Of a stretch of 64,000 bases of DNA, positions 18,652 through 27,950 are shown in pieces; position 1 is the first letter of the stretch, and each line of letters starts with the position of its first letter. The notes below the pieces were generated by a model that saw only the letters and a program-made list of their open reading frames with translations, made no database searches and had not been told where the DNA came from. The stretch covers positions 992,001 through 1,056,000 of the forward strand of contig CP064999.1 of NCBI GenBank assembly GCA_016700115.1, read 5' to 3'. The stretch is from Sphingobacteriales bacterium. GTDB taxonomy: Bacteria; Bacteroidota; Bacteroidia; Chitinophagales; UBA2359. The translations under genes and the position numbers were made by a program.

Positions 18652-19122
18652 ATGTTTCAAAAAATCAAAAACTATTTAGACGAAAAAGGTATCAGGTATC
18701 AAGTATTAACGCCATCTTCGGAGTGTCGCATTTTCAAAATGCAATTGTCCGGTATTAACGGCACGATGGGATTCTTTATAGATGTTCGGGACGAGCAGGT
18801 TTTGATTTTTGCTGTCTGCAATGCAAATGTCCTGCAACAAAAACGACATGCAGTAGCAGAGCTGATAACCCGCATCAATTACGACATGATGCTCGGCAGT
18901 TTTAAAATGGACTACGAAGACGGGGAAATCCGTTATTCCGTCAGTTGGCAATACGACAATGATTTTCCTGTTTCTGCATCTGTTATTGACCATAATTTTA
19001 TGACTTGTGCCATAATCATGGATAAATATCTTCCTGCCCTAATGAGCGTCAATTACAGCAACACCACCCCGGTTTTGGCCTTGCGGGAGATAGAAAAAAA
19101 TCCTTTGATTGAGCTTAACTAA
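18652..19122 (+). CDS. YbjN-like domain protein
   Basis: 156 residues from the ATG at 18652 (MFQKIKNYLDEKGIRYQ). An upstream in-frame start at 18586 would add 22 residues, but the extension looks non-homologous. The helix-strand pattern and the C-terminal part (RINYDMMLGSFKMDYEDG, then a helix ending MDKYLPALMSV) match the YbjN family, a chaperone-like fold resembling type III secretion chaperones. Members are small cytoplasmic proteins with poorly defined regulatory roles. It is divergent from TPR-CHAT copy C. Family assignment is by pattern only. Confidence 0.65.
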   Translation: MFQKIKNYLDEKGIRYQVLTPSSECRIFKMQLSGINGTMGFFIDVRDEQVLIFAVCNANVLQQKRHAVAELITRINYDMMLGSFKMDYEDGEIRYSVSWQYDNDFPVSASVIDHNFMTCAIIMDKYLPALMSVNYSNTTPVLALREIEKNPLIELN

Positions 19123-19481
19123 GCTTAATACCGTACCAATAAAATTTAATCAAAATTGGACGAAATACTATAGAGTTTCCCTGACTAAAGAACCCGCCCC
19201 CAGACCATCCGAGTAGGGGAGTAACTCCATGCTTCGTTAGTCTTATTCTTTCCGAATTCGATAATTTGAGCCTGCTTCTCTCAAGAGTAACTCCATACTT
19301 TATTGGTCATATTCCCCTCCTCGAAGGTGTTAGGGGTGAGCGAATATCAATTCGCATGAAAAATTGTTATCGTCCGGCTTTTTTCCTTTTTTGTTTCCGG
19401 CTTGTCAGGTTTAGGTTCATCATCTAATCAAAAACATATTTTATCAAGACAACTTTTTTTAAAAATTCAAAATTCAAAAAA
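19123..19481. other. Intergenic stretch with a degenerate direct repeat
   Basis: 359 bases without a gene. An imperfect repeat beginning AGTAACTCCAT occurs near 19209 and 19286 (about 30 bases each, roughly 77 bp apart). No promoter or RNA was recognised. Confidence 0.35.
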
Positions 19482-19763
19482 ATGAAAAAAATCTTTTTGA
19501 CGTTCGTGCTTATTTTAGCAACGTTAAGTGTTGCGTTAGGACAAAATGTTCGGGTTGGGGGGTATAACCGCAGCAACGGCACTTATGTCCAACCGCATAC
19601 CCGCACCGCCCCAAACCACACCAACCGCGACAATTACTCTACCCGTCCGAATGTAAATCCCTATACCGGCAACAAGGGATACAAAAAACCGGATAACAAT
19701 TGGATTTCTACACCCAAACAGCGAAGCAGCTCTAAAAACCGCAGCAGTTATTACGGGTACTAA
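19482..19763 (+). CDS. Small secreted basic protein with an NPYTG motif
   Basis: 93 residues. The signal peptide MKKIFLTFVLILATLSVALG precedes a mature basic protein rich in Asn, Tyr, Pro and Arg. Segments such as GTYVQPHTRTAPN and NVNPYTGNKG are typical of a widespread family of short uncharacterised exported proteins. No catalytic residues are evident. It is followed closely by a hairpin (19785-19823). Confidence 0.7.
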   Translation: MKKIFLTFVLILATLSVALGQNVRVGGYNRSNGTYVQPHTRTAPNHTNRDNYSTRPNVNPYTGNKGYKKPDNNWISTPKQRSSSKNRSSYYGY

Positions 19764-19784
19764 TCAACCGAAAAGCTAAAAAAC

Positions 19785-19823
19785 AGAATGGCAGAGTGCA
19801 ATATGTATCAGCTCTGCTATTCT
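19785..19823. terminator. Bidirectional hairpin between convergent genes
   Basis: AGAATGGCAGAG (19785-19796) pairs with CTCTGCTATTCT (19812-19823) with one G-U pair. On the minus strand it is followed by TTTTTT, so it can end the M48 peptidase gene, whose stop codon lies within the stem. Confidence 0.6.
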
Positions 19824-21427
19824 ATTTTATACAAAATCCACTTTTGAATTTTCCCTTTTTTATCGTGAACAAAAATGATTCGGCAATCCTGATACACCAA
19901 ATTGCTGCCCAATGTTGTGCTTTTTGAACAGGAAGGTTTGCCATAAACCAATTCAACAGCCGGGATGGTATTTCCTGCTTTAATCCCTTTACCGGTGCTG
20001 CCGGAATAGTTTGGCGGGGTTGCAATAAATTTTAAATTATATAACGGGGTAATTACCCATATACCGTTGTTTTCTGTAAATTTTAGAGTCCAGTTATTTA
20101 CGGATATTTGAGAAATACTTTTGTTTTCAAGCTGCACCGGGTTTTTGTTTGATATAAACTCCTCGTTTGGGTTGCATAAATTAGTCGGGGTCGTTTCAGA
20201 AACAGGTTGTTTTGAGAACCATGAATTCCAGTAACGTTGAATGGTTTCGGATATCCAATATTTGTCGTAATTATTTAGCAGGTCGTAATTGGGTTGTGCA
20301 TACAGACCTTTTTGGTTTATTGCCAATTGCAAATCTTGCTTTGCCTTGTCAATTAAACCTGAACGCATTTTTGCAATTCCTCTGGCTACATAAGCATTAG
20401 CTACCCCGTTTTTTTTGTTTTTCAATAATTCATCTAATTTTTGGATGGACATTGTGTGCTTGCCTTGTATATCATAAACACAGGCTAAACTAATTGTAGC
20501 TGTGGTGTAATCAGGGTTAAGTTTACATGCTTTTTCTAAATAAAGTTCTGCTTCTTTCAAAATATCTTGCCGTTTTTTTTGGTAATCGCTTTGATTATCT
20601 ACCTCTCTAACGTTTTTATTTGTGAGCCGGCTTTTTGCTTCTAATTCAACCGGATAGGCAAAAGGCAGTTCTTTGACATCAAATAGCTCTATTGCCTGCA
20701 TCAATTTGGCAACCCCCGCATTATAGTACATTTCTTTGGAAGGAAATTTGTTCGCTATATATATAAAACAATCGGCTGCTTCTGTATATTTGTTAAGAGT
20801 AAACAACACTTCACCCGTTTCAAAAACGGGCAGCAATTTTTGCAAATTGTTCAGTTTTTCCAAACTTGCTTTTTTCCTTTCGTCCTTTGTGGGATAGCCT
20901 TTTACTTTATCGGGAAAACCAAAAACGGCATAAATTCTATCTATCAGTTTTCCCTGAACCTCCAACGAATTATAGCCTGCGAGATAGGCAAAAAAAGCAC
21001 CTGTTTCGTCAGCATCCTTTTCAATTTGGAGTAAATATGTTTTGCTTTGGTTTGAAGGCTTGTTGCTGCTGAAAGCATACCCTCCGGGATTAGAGTGACT
21101 TTTGTAATGATGCGCCAATTCATGACTCAATATGACCGCTAAAGCATTTAAAGAATCTTTGCCCATTCCAACACAAACATCATAGGCTTTTTCCGACAGC
21201 CTAATGACGGGAAACGGGTTGTCAACATAATCGGCAACCAAATTAGAGGGTGCAGACGAATAACTCAGCAATTCCAACTTGGGAGGCAATCTGTTATCAG
21301 AATAAGTATTGACCAAATCGTCAAAAACCGATTGGGCAACTTCCCGTTTGTTTCCGATTTGCGATGCGAACAAAGTTTGGCCGTACAACAGCAGAGCCAA
21401 AATGATTAAATGTGCGGTTAACTTCAT
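19817..21427 (-). CDS. M48-family zinc metallopeptidase with TPR-like repeats
   Basis: 536 residues from the ATG at 21425-21427, chosen because it directly starts a signal peptide (MKLTAHLIILALLLYGQ); a longer in-frame start at 21454 adds nine residues before it. The zinc-binding motif HELAHH lies in VILSHELAHHYKSHS, and a downstream EKDADETGAFFAYLAGY segment provides the third ligand glutamate, as in M48 (Ste24/HtpX-like) peptidases. The remainder is helical with TPR-like units, including CKLNPDYTTATISLACVY, followed by a C-terminal strand-rich part. It is probably periplasmic, with a likely role in envelope protein quality control. The arrangement resembles BepA-type peptidase-TPR proteins. 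Confidence 0.85.
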   Translation of the reverse strand: MKLTAHLIILALLLYGQTLFASQIGNKREVAQSVFDDLVNTYSDNRLPPKLELLSYSSAPSNLVADYVDNPFPVIRLSEKAYDVCVGMGKDSLNALAVILSHELAHHYKSHSNPGGYAFSSNKPSNQSKTYLLQIEKDADETGAFFAYLAGYNSLEVQGKLIDRIYAVFGFPDKVKGYPTKDERKKASLEKLNNLQKLLPVFETGEVLFTLNKYTEAADCFIYIANKFPSKEMYYNAGVAKLMQAIELFDVKELPFAYPVELEAKSRLTNKNVREVDNQSDYQKKRQDILKEAELYLEKACKLNPDYTTATISLACVYDIQGKHTMSIQKLDELLKNKKNGVANAYVARGIAKMRSGLIDKAKQDLQLAINQKGLYAQPNYDLLNNYDKYWISETIQRYWNSWFSKQPVSETTPTNLCNPNEEFISNKNPVQLENKSISQISVNNWTLKFTENNGIWVITPLYNLKFIATPPNYSGSTGKGIKAGNTIPAVELVYGKPSCSKSTTLGSNLVYQDCRIIFVHDKKGKIQKWILYKIE

Positions 21428-21586
21428 GCCTTGACTATTTAATGCTTGAAACAAACGCTAAAACACGGCTAAATGGTTCAAAAGTTACCTATATCACGGC
21501 AACTGTTGATTATCTCCCGCAGATTTCAAAGATTTATCTTCCACTAATATCTTGCGGTGTCTGCGAGAACGCCTTTATAGTCCTTT

Positions 21587-22000
21587 TTAATGCGGCAATT
21601 TATCCCAGATGACCCCGTAAGTAAAAGTACCGGCAATAGCACTAAGGGCAATGAGAATGAACACTACATATCCATTACCAATCAACACAAAAATTGGACC
21701 CGGACAGGCACCGGTCAATGCCCAACCTAACCCGAAAATAATGCCCCCAAACAAATAGCGGTAAATGCTGAAAGCCTTATCATGAAACTCAATGGGATTG
21801 CCTTCCGTACTTTTTAGCTTAATTTTTTTGATAAGGGCGACAACAATTACCCCAAGTATGACCGCAGTGCCGATTACTCCATACATGTGAAAAGCCTGAA
21901 ACCGGAACATTTCCTGAATGCGAAACCACGAAATAACTTCTGACTTGGTCATGATAATACCAAAAAATATTCCCAACAACAAAAACTTTAATAATTTCAT
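21587..22000 (-). CDS. YeeE/YedE-type (DUF6691-like) membrane protein, second half of a transporter pair
   Basis: 137 residues with four hydrophobic segments. The conserved GLGWALTGACPGP motif carries the cysteine characteristic of YeeE/YedE sulfur-compound transporters. It begins 12 bases after the stop of the partner gene at 22013-22576, and the pair matches the common bacterial arrangement in which two half-length proteins replace one long YeeE. Likely inner-membrane import or export of a reduced sulfur compound such as thiosulfate; the exact substrate is unknown. Confidence 0.85.
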   Translation of the reverse strand: MKLLKFLLLGIFFGIIMTKSEVISWFRIQEMFRFQAFHMYGVIGTAVILGVIVVALIKKIKLKSTEGNPIEFHDKAFSIYRYLFGGIIFGLGWALTGACPGPIFVLIGNGYVVFILIALSAIAGTFTYGVIWDKLPH

Positions 22001-22012
22001 AGCCGTATGTTT

Positions 22013-22576
22013 TTAGAGTTTCATAAAATAAGGCAACAATAAATGGGTCATTGCCAAACCACCAATAAAAAAGCCGATGACCGCAATGAGCGAAGGAAGT
22101 TGCAGATTAGACAACCCGCTGATAGCATGTCCTGAAGTACATCCCCCGGCATACCGGGTACCGAAACCAATCAAAAATCCGCCCAAAATGGAAAAAACCA
22201 AGGTTCTCAGAGTAAACATCTGATCTAAACCAAACAGTTCTAAAGGCACCAAACCCGAAAAATCGGAAATTCCAAGTTTTTGAAGATCTTGTATTGTTGC
22301 AGCCGATAATTCAATATCGTTTGGACTGCTCAACCAGGTTCCGGCAACATAACCTCCGATTAAAGCACCAAAAACAAATACTACATTCCACAACTGGTTG
22401 CGCCAGTTCACATTAAAAAATGGCACTTTTTTTCCGGCTCCGCACATTGAGCACATTGTACCCAAGGCACCGGAAACGCCAAACTCGCCTCCGAGCCAAA
22501 GCAATAAAAACATCACCAAAGTAATGCCTGCACCGGCAACATACCAAGGCCATGGCTGACTAATAAATTCCATCAT
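22013..22576 (-). CDS. YeeE/YedE family membrane protein, first half of a transporter pair
   Basis: 187 residues with about five hydrophobic segments. The motif GFGTRYAGGCTSGHAISG, with the cysteine lining the expected path, is diagnostic of the YeeE/YedE family. A second cysteine cluster (MCSMCGAGK) is seen near residue 40. It is the upstream gene of the two-gene unit reading away from the putative replication origin. The start ATG at 22574-22576 is immediately preceded by possible promoter DNA (TATTTTTG at 22606-22613 on the minus strand), without a clear -33 element. Confidence 0.87.
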   Translation of the reverse strand: MMEFISQPWPWYVAGAGITLVMFLLLWLGGEFGVSGALGTMCSMCGAGKKVPFFNVNWRNQLWNVVFVFGALIGGYVAGTWLSSPNDIELSAATIQDLQKLGISDFSGLVPLELFGLDQMFTLRTLVFSILGGFLIGFGTRYAGGCTSGHAISGLSNLQLPSLIAVIGFFIGGLAMTHLLLPYFMKL

Positions 22577-23796
22577 AGCTATGATTTTTTTTAGTAAAAT
22601 AATTTCAAAAATAGTGCATAATTACCACTCTTGTCCTAACATTTCGGTAACAATTGTTACATTGTTTTTTATCCTGTTATTATCAGGTCTAATATTCGAT
22701 ATTATTCTTGATTTACCGGTTTCAATTTTTACCGCTTATGCCAATTTCTTCGTCATTTTGTCAATACTTTTCTGCCGGTCTAAAAAAACTTTTAGCCCTC
22801 GATGATACACATATCTTTGTGAATGATTTGCCTTATCCACAAGGTTATCCACATTTTTTTATCCCTTTATCTCAATGTTTAAACAGCTTTTTTGTTTGTA
22901 GCCGTTGGGAATATTATTCACAAAATCAAAATTTAAAATCTATAAGTTGCTGACTTTTAATTCATTATCTCTATAAGTTATTCACAGGTTTATCCCAAAC
23001 TAACATAACTCAGTTCTGAATTGATGTGAACAAACATCCAAAAAGAAGAAGGTTTATCCACAATTAACTATTTATACACGTTGAACCCTGTTTTATCCCC
23101 TTTTTTACACAACGATGACCAAAGTTTTTCACAATAGCAATTCTTAAAATTATACACATTTCACTCTTAAAACTAAAGTTGAATAACTTTCTAAACTCCT
23201 GATTTTATTGTAATTGCCCTGTGTATCGGCTGTGTATAAAAGGGATTTTGAGCGTGTACAACTTTTTGCAGTATTTTTTATGGGTTCAATCATCCACATA
23301 TTAACAGCGCTTACTACTACTACTTGAATATTAATTTTTTAAAAAAACAGTAATAATCAGATTCTTGCTGTCCATATTTTTGGTTGAAATAATTTTAATT
23401 GTTTTTGCTTTTACAACAAACATACCTCCGGCTTGTTGTAAAAATTGAAGGATAAAGCATTATACTTTCTTCCTGAGGACTTTAATTTGTTCCATCCATC
23501 ATTTCCCCTAAATTTAGGAGAAAAAGTGGTTGGTGGATTAAATTTGGATATTTTTGAGGTTGAAACCCGTAGCAACACCATGTATTGACACTTTTAGGTA
23601 AATCTGTGAATAAGAAGAAGGTTACTCACATAATTCTGTGGATAAGCTCATGTTTTTAACATTTTTTTAACTCTGTTTTCATATTTGGATAACCTTGTTT
23701 TGTAAACTCCTTTTTTAAAAGGGGTAAACTCAGGTTTTACTTCCAAAGCCCCGTTTACTGAACGTTTGATCCACCTCATTTTTATAATTTTATTTT
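22577..23796. other. Putative chromosomal replication origin (DnaA-box cluster)
   Basis: 1.2 kb, very AT-rich, without a credible gene. Nine exact TTATNCACA matches are present. On the plus strand they are at 22833-22841, 22845-22853, 22914-22922, 22978-22986, 23054-23062 and 23150-23158. On the minus strand they are at 23231-23239, 23605-23613 and 23637-23645. Near matches occur at 23072-23080 (TTATACACG) and 23622-23630 (TTACTCACA). The orientation switches between 23158 and 23231. The right half contains A/T-only tracts such as ATTAATTTTTTAAAAAAA near 23331 that could serve as an unwinding element. Flanking genes diverge from the region. dnaA is not adjacent, which is common in Bacteroidota. 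Confidence 0.75.
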
Positions 23797-26619
23797 ATGA
23801 AACTTTTTACCAAACTTCTATCAGGGATTCTAATACTATTAGCATCACAACAAGGAAAAACTCAGGTCATTACCTGGGAACCATTATTTCCGATAGATAC
23901 CGATTCGGTGACCATTGTTTTTGATGCTACACAAGGAAACGGCGCACTGGCAGGAATTGCGCCTCCTATATATGCACATACCGGTGTAATTACCAACCTG
24001 AGTACAGGTCCCTCAAACTGGAGATATGTTAAAGCCGGATGGACTACCAACCTGCCGGCAGCTCAAATGTTGCCGCTTGGTAACAATCTTTACCGGATAG
24101 GATTCAGAATCAGAGAATACTACGGAGTTCCCGAAACTGAGCAAATTTTGCAATTAGCCTTTGTTTTCAGAAACTCTGATGGCTCAGTGGTTGGTCGTGA
24201 TGCCGATGCAAGCGATATTTTTATGCCGGTTTACCAACCGGGATTGTACAGCACGTTTACCCAACCTGCCATCAGACCTGCTTATGTCAACGAAGGAGAA
24301 GATTTTAATGTTCGGGTTCAAACCAGTCAGGACGCAGACATCAACCTTTTTGTCAATAACGTATCTGTGGCAACTGCTGACGGTGTTCAACAATTGGATT
24401 ATGTAGTTTCTCCATCCGGAACCGGGCAAAATTGGGTGAAATCTGTAGTCAGTAACGGGACCACCGAAGTGGTCGATTCTTTTTATTATTTTACCATTCC
24501 TGCTTCCAACACGGCCCCCTTACCTGTTGGGGTTCAGGATGGCATCAATTATATTGACGAAACCACTGCAACTTTGGTCTTGTATGCGCCCGGTAAAGAG
24601 TTTGTTTTTTTGTTGGGAAGTTTTAATGACTGGGAAGTCAACGAAGATTATTTATTACATAGAACTCCGGACGGTGAAAGGTACTGGATAACCCTGAACG
24701 GGCTAACTCCACTGCAGGAATATACGTTTCAATATTTAGTGGACGGAGGGATAAATATTGGCGATCCCTATAGCGATAAAATTTTACACCGTTTTGACGA
24801 CCCCTATATTCCGCCCACTACCTATCCCGATTTAATTCCTTTTCCTACTCAGGTACAAGGAAATGTGGTTTCAGTGCTTCAAACCGGTCAAATTCCTTAT
24901 GAATGGCAAACAACCGGATATGAAAGACCGGAACAATCAAATCTGGTGATTTACGAACTTCTGTTGCGCGATTTTTTGGGCAAACACGATTACAAAACCC
25001 TGACAGATACGTTGGACTATCTTCAAAATCTGGGGATCAACGCCATAGAACTGATGCCGGTCATGGAATTTGAAGGCAATATCAGTTGGGGCTATAACCC
25101 CATGTATTTTTTTGCTCCCGATAAGTATTATGGTACTAAAAACGACCTGAAACAATTTATTGACGAATGTCATTCGAGAGGGATAGCGGTGATTTTAGAC
25201 ATGGTGCTCAATCATGCTTTTGGTCAATGCGCCTTAATTCAGTTATATCCCAACATTAACCAAAACCCGTATTTTAATGCGGTTGCTACCCACCCGTTTA
25301 ATGTAGGTTACGATTTTAATCACGAAAGCCCGGCCACCCAATATTTTGTGGACAGGGTGAACCGGTATTGGTTGGAAGAATACAGATTTGACGGATTTCG
25401 TTTTGACTTGTCGAAAGGATTTACCCAAACCAATTCGGGAAACAATGTCGGTGCCTGGAGCAATTACGATGCATCGAGAATTGCGCTGTTAAAACGAATG
25501 GCTGACCAATTATGGCTGTACGACCCCGAGGCTTATGTGATTTTAGAGCATTTTGCCGCCAACAGCGAAGAAATTGAACTGTCTGACTACGGAATGATGC
25601 TTTGGGGCAATATTACCCATACTTACAACGAGGCAACGATGGGATATTTGGGCGATTCAAATTTCAGCAATGTGTCTTATATCAACCGGGGTTGGTCGAA
25701 TCCTCATTTAGTGGGGTATATGGAAAGCCACGACGAAGAAAGGAATATGTACAAAAACCTGACTTTTGGAAGTCAAACCAATCCTGACCACAATGTACGC
25801 ACCCTGAGTGTGGCAATTCAAAGGATTCAACAGGCGGCTTCATTTTTTTATACCGTTCCGGGACCTAAAATGTTATGGCAATTTGGGGAATTAGGGTATG
25901 ATTTTTCAATCAATTACCCATCAGGAACCGATGCTTCGCGAACCGATCCTAAACCCATCAGATGGGACTATTTTGCCGATCCAAAACGCCGCAATCTGTA
26001 CAAGACAATTAAGGCGTTGAATGTTTTGCGACAGTATCCAACCTTTCAAACCGATGATTTTACGATATCTGCGAGTGGATATGCCAAACGAATTTATCTG
26101 AACCATCCGGAAATGAATGTCGCTATTCTGGGCAATTTTGATGTGGCTTCGGCCAATGTATCCGGCAGTTTTCAACATACCGGAACCTGGTATGATTATT
26201 TTAGCGGTGAACCTTTAGAAGTAACCAATACTTCGGTTACTATCAATATGCCGCCGGGTATGTTCCATATTTTTACCGACCAACCTTTACCCACACCCGA
26301 ATTGGAATATCCGGTCGGAATAGGACCCAATACCGAAAGTTTGGCTGACTATGAACTCATCTGCTCCCCAAATCCGGTAACCCAACAAGCCGATTTTCGT
26401 TTTACTTTGCCCGAACAGGCTCAGGTAACCCTGAGTATTTACACCATGACCGGTCAACTCGTAAAAACTGTGTTTTCGGGTTTTCTGTCACCGGGCAAAC
26501 AACAGGTTAACTGGAACACCACCGACAACGGAGAAAAGCCGGTATCGTCAGGAAACTATCTGTTTAGGTTAGAAGCCGGAAAATATGTAGAAACCGGTCA
26601 GGTTTCTGTTATCCGATAA
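23797..26619 (+). CDS. Secreted alpha-amylase family (GH13) enzyme with a T9SS sorting domain
   Basis: 940 residues. The signal peptide ends near KTQ. An N-terminal beta module (about 22-150) is shared with the product of 31848-32633. A CBM48-like segment follows (FVFLLGSFNDWEVN, near 270), then the GH13 barrel (about 380-770). The catalytic residues are visible: nucleophile Asp537 in DGFRFDLSKG, acid/base Glu584 in VILEHFA, and transition-state stabiliser Asp646 in ESHDEER. The MVLNHAFGQ region I motif is also present. The C-terminus (about 855-940, starting CSPNPVTQQADFRF and ending VSVIR) is a T9SS sorting domain, so the enzyme should be exported across the outer membrane and displayed or released. 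Likely action: hydrolysis or rearrangement of alpha-glucans. It is probably monocistronic, with a terminator at 26634. Confidence 0.93.
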   Translation: MKLFTKLLSGILILLASQQGKTQVITWEPLFPIDTDSVTIVFDATQGNGALAGIAPPIYAHTGVITNLSTGPSNWRYVKAGWTTNLPAAQMLPLGNNLYRIGFRIREYYGVPETEQILQLAFVFRNSDGSVVGRDADASDIFMPVYQPGLYSTFTQPAIRPAYVNEGEDFNVRVQTSQDADINLFVNNVSVATADGVQQLDYVVSPSGTGQNWVKSVVSNGTTEVVDSFYYFTIPASNTAPLPVGVQDGINYIDETTATLVLYAPGKEFVFLLGSFNDWEVNEDYLLHRTPDGERYWITLNGLTPLQEYTFQYLVDGGINIGDPYSDKILHRFDDPYIPPTTYPDLIPFPTQVQGNVVSVLQTGQIPYEWQTTGYERPEQSNLVIYELLLRDFLGKHDYKTLTDTLDYLQNLGINAIELMPVMEFEGNISWGYNPMYFFAPDKYYGTKNDLKQFIDECHSRGIAVILDMVLNHAFGQCALIQLYPNINQNPYFNAVATHPFNVGYDFNHESPATQYFVDRVNRYWLEEYRFDGFRFDLSKGFTQTNSGNNVGAWSNYDASRIALLKRMADQLWLYDPEAYVILEHFAANSEEIELSDYGMMLWGNITHTYNEATMGYLGDSNFSNVSYINRGWSNPHLVGYMESHDEERNMYKNLTFGSQTNPDHNVRTLSVAIQRIQQAASFFYTVPGPKMLWQFGELGYDFSINYPSGTDASRTDPKPIRWDYFADPKRRNLYKTIKALNVLRQYPTFQTDDFTISASGYAKRIYLNHPEMNVAILGNFDVASANVSGSFQHTGTWYDYFSGEPLEVTNTSVTINMPPGMFHIFTDQPLPTPELEYPVGIGPNTESLADYELICSPNPVTQQADFRFTLPEQAQVTLSIYTMTGQLVKTVFSGFLSPGKQQVNWNTTDNGEKPVSSGNYLFRLEAGKYVETGQVSVIR

Positions 26620-26633
26620 AACGAAAGTAAATA

Positions 26634-26671
26634 AAACTCCGGTAGTCTTTTTTAAAAAATTACCGGAGTTT
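26634..26671 (+). terminator. Hairpin after the amylase gene
   Basis: AAACTCCGGTA (26634-26644) and TACCGGAGTTT (26661-26671) form an 11-bp perfect stem 12 bases before the next start codon, separating the amylase and flavoprotein genes. Confidence 0.65.
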
Positions 26672-26682
26672 ATACTATCTGT

Positions 26683-27921
26683 ATGCTCAAAGAAAAAGCT
26701 CCCATTATTATTGCAGGAGGCGGTGCAGCCGGCTTTTTTGCAGCCATCAACTGTGCAGAGCAACAACAGGAACGACCGGTAATTTTGCTCGAAAAAAGCC
26801 GTCATTTGTTGAGTAAGGTCAAAGTTTCGGGAGGCGGGAGGTGCAATGTTACCCATGCTTGTTTTGATGTTAACGAACTCGTAAAAAACTATCCGCGCGG
26901 AGCTTCGGAGTTGATTGCCCCTTTTCATCGTTTTAACCCCGCACATACGATTGAATGGTTTGAACAAAGAGGGGTAAAGCTGAAAACCGAAGCAGACGGG
27001 CGGATGTTTCCGATTACCAACAGTTCACAAACCATCGTTAATTGCCTGTTAAATGCGGCCGAAAAATCGGGAGTTTCCATCATTACAAATAGCGGAATTA
27101 CAGATTTAATACCTCCTGCCAATAATCAGGACAACTGGCAGGTCATTGATTCGGGCAGCAAAAATTGGAAGGCTCATCAGGTAATGATAGCAACCGGAAG
27201 CAGCAATACGATGTGGAATTTGCTGAAAAAAATGGGACATCATCTCGAAGTTCCGGTACCTTCGTTGTTTACCTTAAACCTTGCCAAAAACAATTTACTG
27301 AGCGATTTGCCCGGAATCACTGTTTCGGATGTTTCCGTTAAAATTGGAGGAACAAAAATTACAACTACCGGTAATTTGCTGGTAACACATTGGGGAATAA
27401 GCGGCCCTGCTGTTTTGCGTTTGTCGGCTTGGGGGGCAAAAACGCTTTACGATTTAAACTACCGGACACCCATAGAGATAAACTGGATAAATCCTATGGG
27501 TTCAACCGAAACACTGGAAAAACTGAATATTCATAAAAAGGAATTTTCAAAACAATTGGTCAGTGCTAACAGTTTGTTTAATCTGCCACTGCGTTTGTGG
27601 AAAAGAATTACAGAGATGGCGCAGATTCCGGAAACCTTGCGATGGGCAGATATGTCGAATAAACTTATGGATGCCTTGACGAAGCAGTTAACTCAAACAA
27701 CCCTTTTTATGACAGGCAAAAGCACCTTTAAAGATGAATTTGTTACTTGTGGAGGAATCAGGCTGAACGAGGTAAATTTTAAAACAATGGAGAGCAAGTT
27801 GTTCAACCGCCTCTATTTTGCCGGAGAAGTGTTGAATATTGATGCCATTACCGGAGGTTTTAACTTTCAGGCAGCGTGGACTTGCGGGTGGATTGCCGGA
27901 AACAGTATGGCAGAAAATTAA
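26683..27921 (+). CDS. BaiN/RdsA-type FAD-dependent oxidoreductase (HI0933 family)
   Basis: 412 residues. The N-terminal dinucleotide-binding motif IIIAGGGAAGFFAA (residues 8-21), the LSKVKVSGGGRCNVTHA segment diagnostic of HI0933-like flavoproteins, and a C-terminal GGFNFQAAWTCGWIAG motif that closes the FAD site are all present. Length is typical for the family (about 400). Cytoplasmic. Members are annotated as NAD(P)/FAD-dependent oxidoreductases, with dehydrogenation of bile-acid-like substrates shown for BaiN; the substrate here is unknown. Confidence 0.9.
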   Translation: MLKEKAPIIIAGGGAAGFFAAINCAEQQQERPVILLEKSRHLLSKVKVSGGGRCNVTHACFDVNELVKNYPRGASELIAPFHRFNPAHTIEWFEQRGVKLKTEADGRMFPITNSSQTIVNCLLNAAEKSGVSIITNSGITDLIPPANNQDNWQVIDSGSKNWKAHQVMIATGSSNTMWNLLKKMGHHLEVPVPSLFTLNLAKNNLLSDLPGITVSDVSVKIGGTKITTTGNLLVTHWGISGPAVLRLSAWGAKTLYDLNYRTPIEINWINPMGSTETLEKLNIHKKEFSKQLVSANSLFNLPLRLWKRITEMAQIPETLRWADMSNKLMDALTKQLTQTTLFMTGKSTFKDEFVTCGGIRLNEVNFKTMESKLFNRLYFAGEVLNIDAITGGFNFQAAWTCGWIAGNSMAEN

Positions 27922-27950
27922 AAATATCATGATTGTTTGCTGAAAAACAA

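Noticed and set aside
22581..22953. Two short plus-strand frames within the putative origin
   Set aside because: Low-complexity hydrophobic translations overlapping each other and the DnaA boxes; no start signal or homology-like motif.
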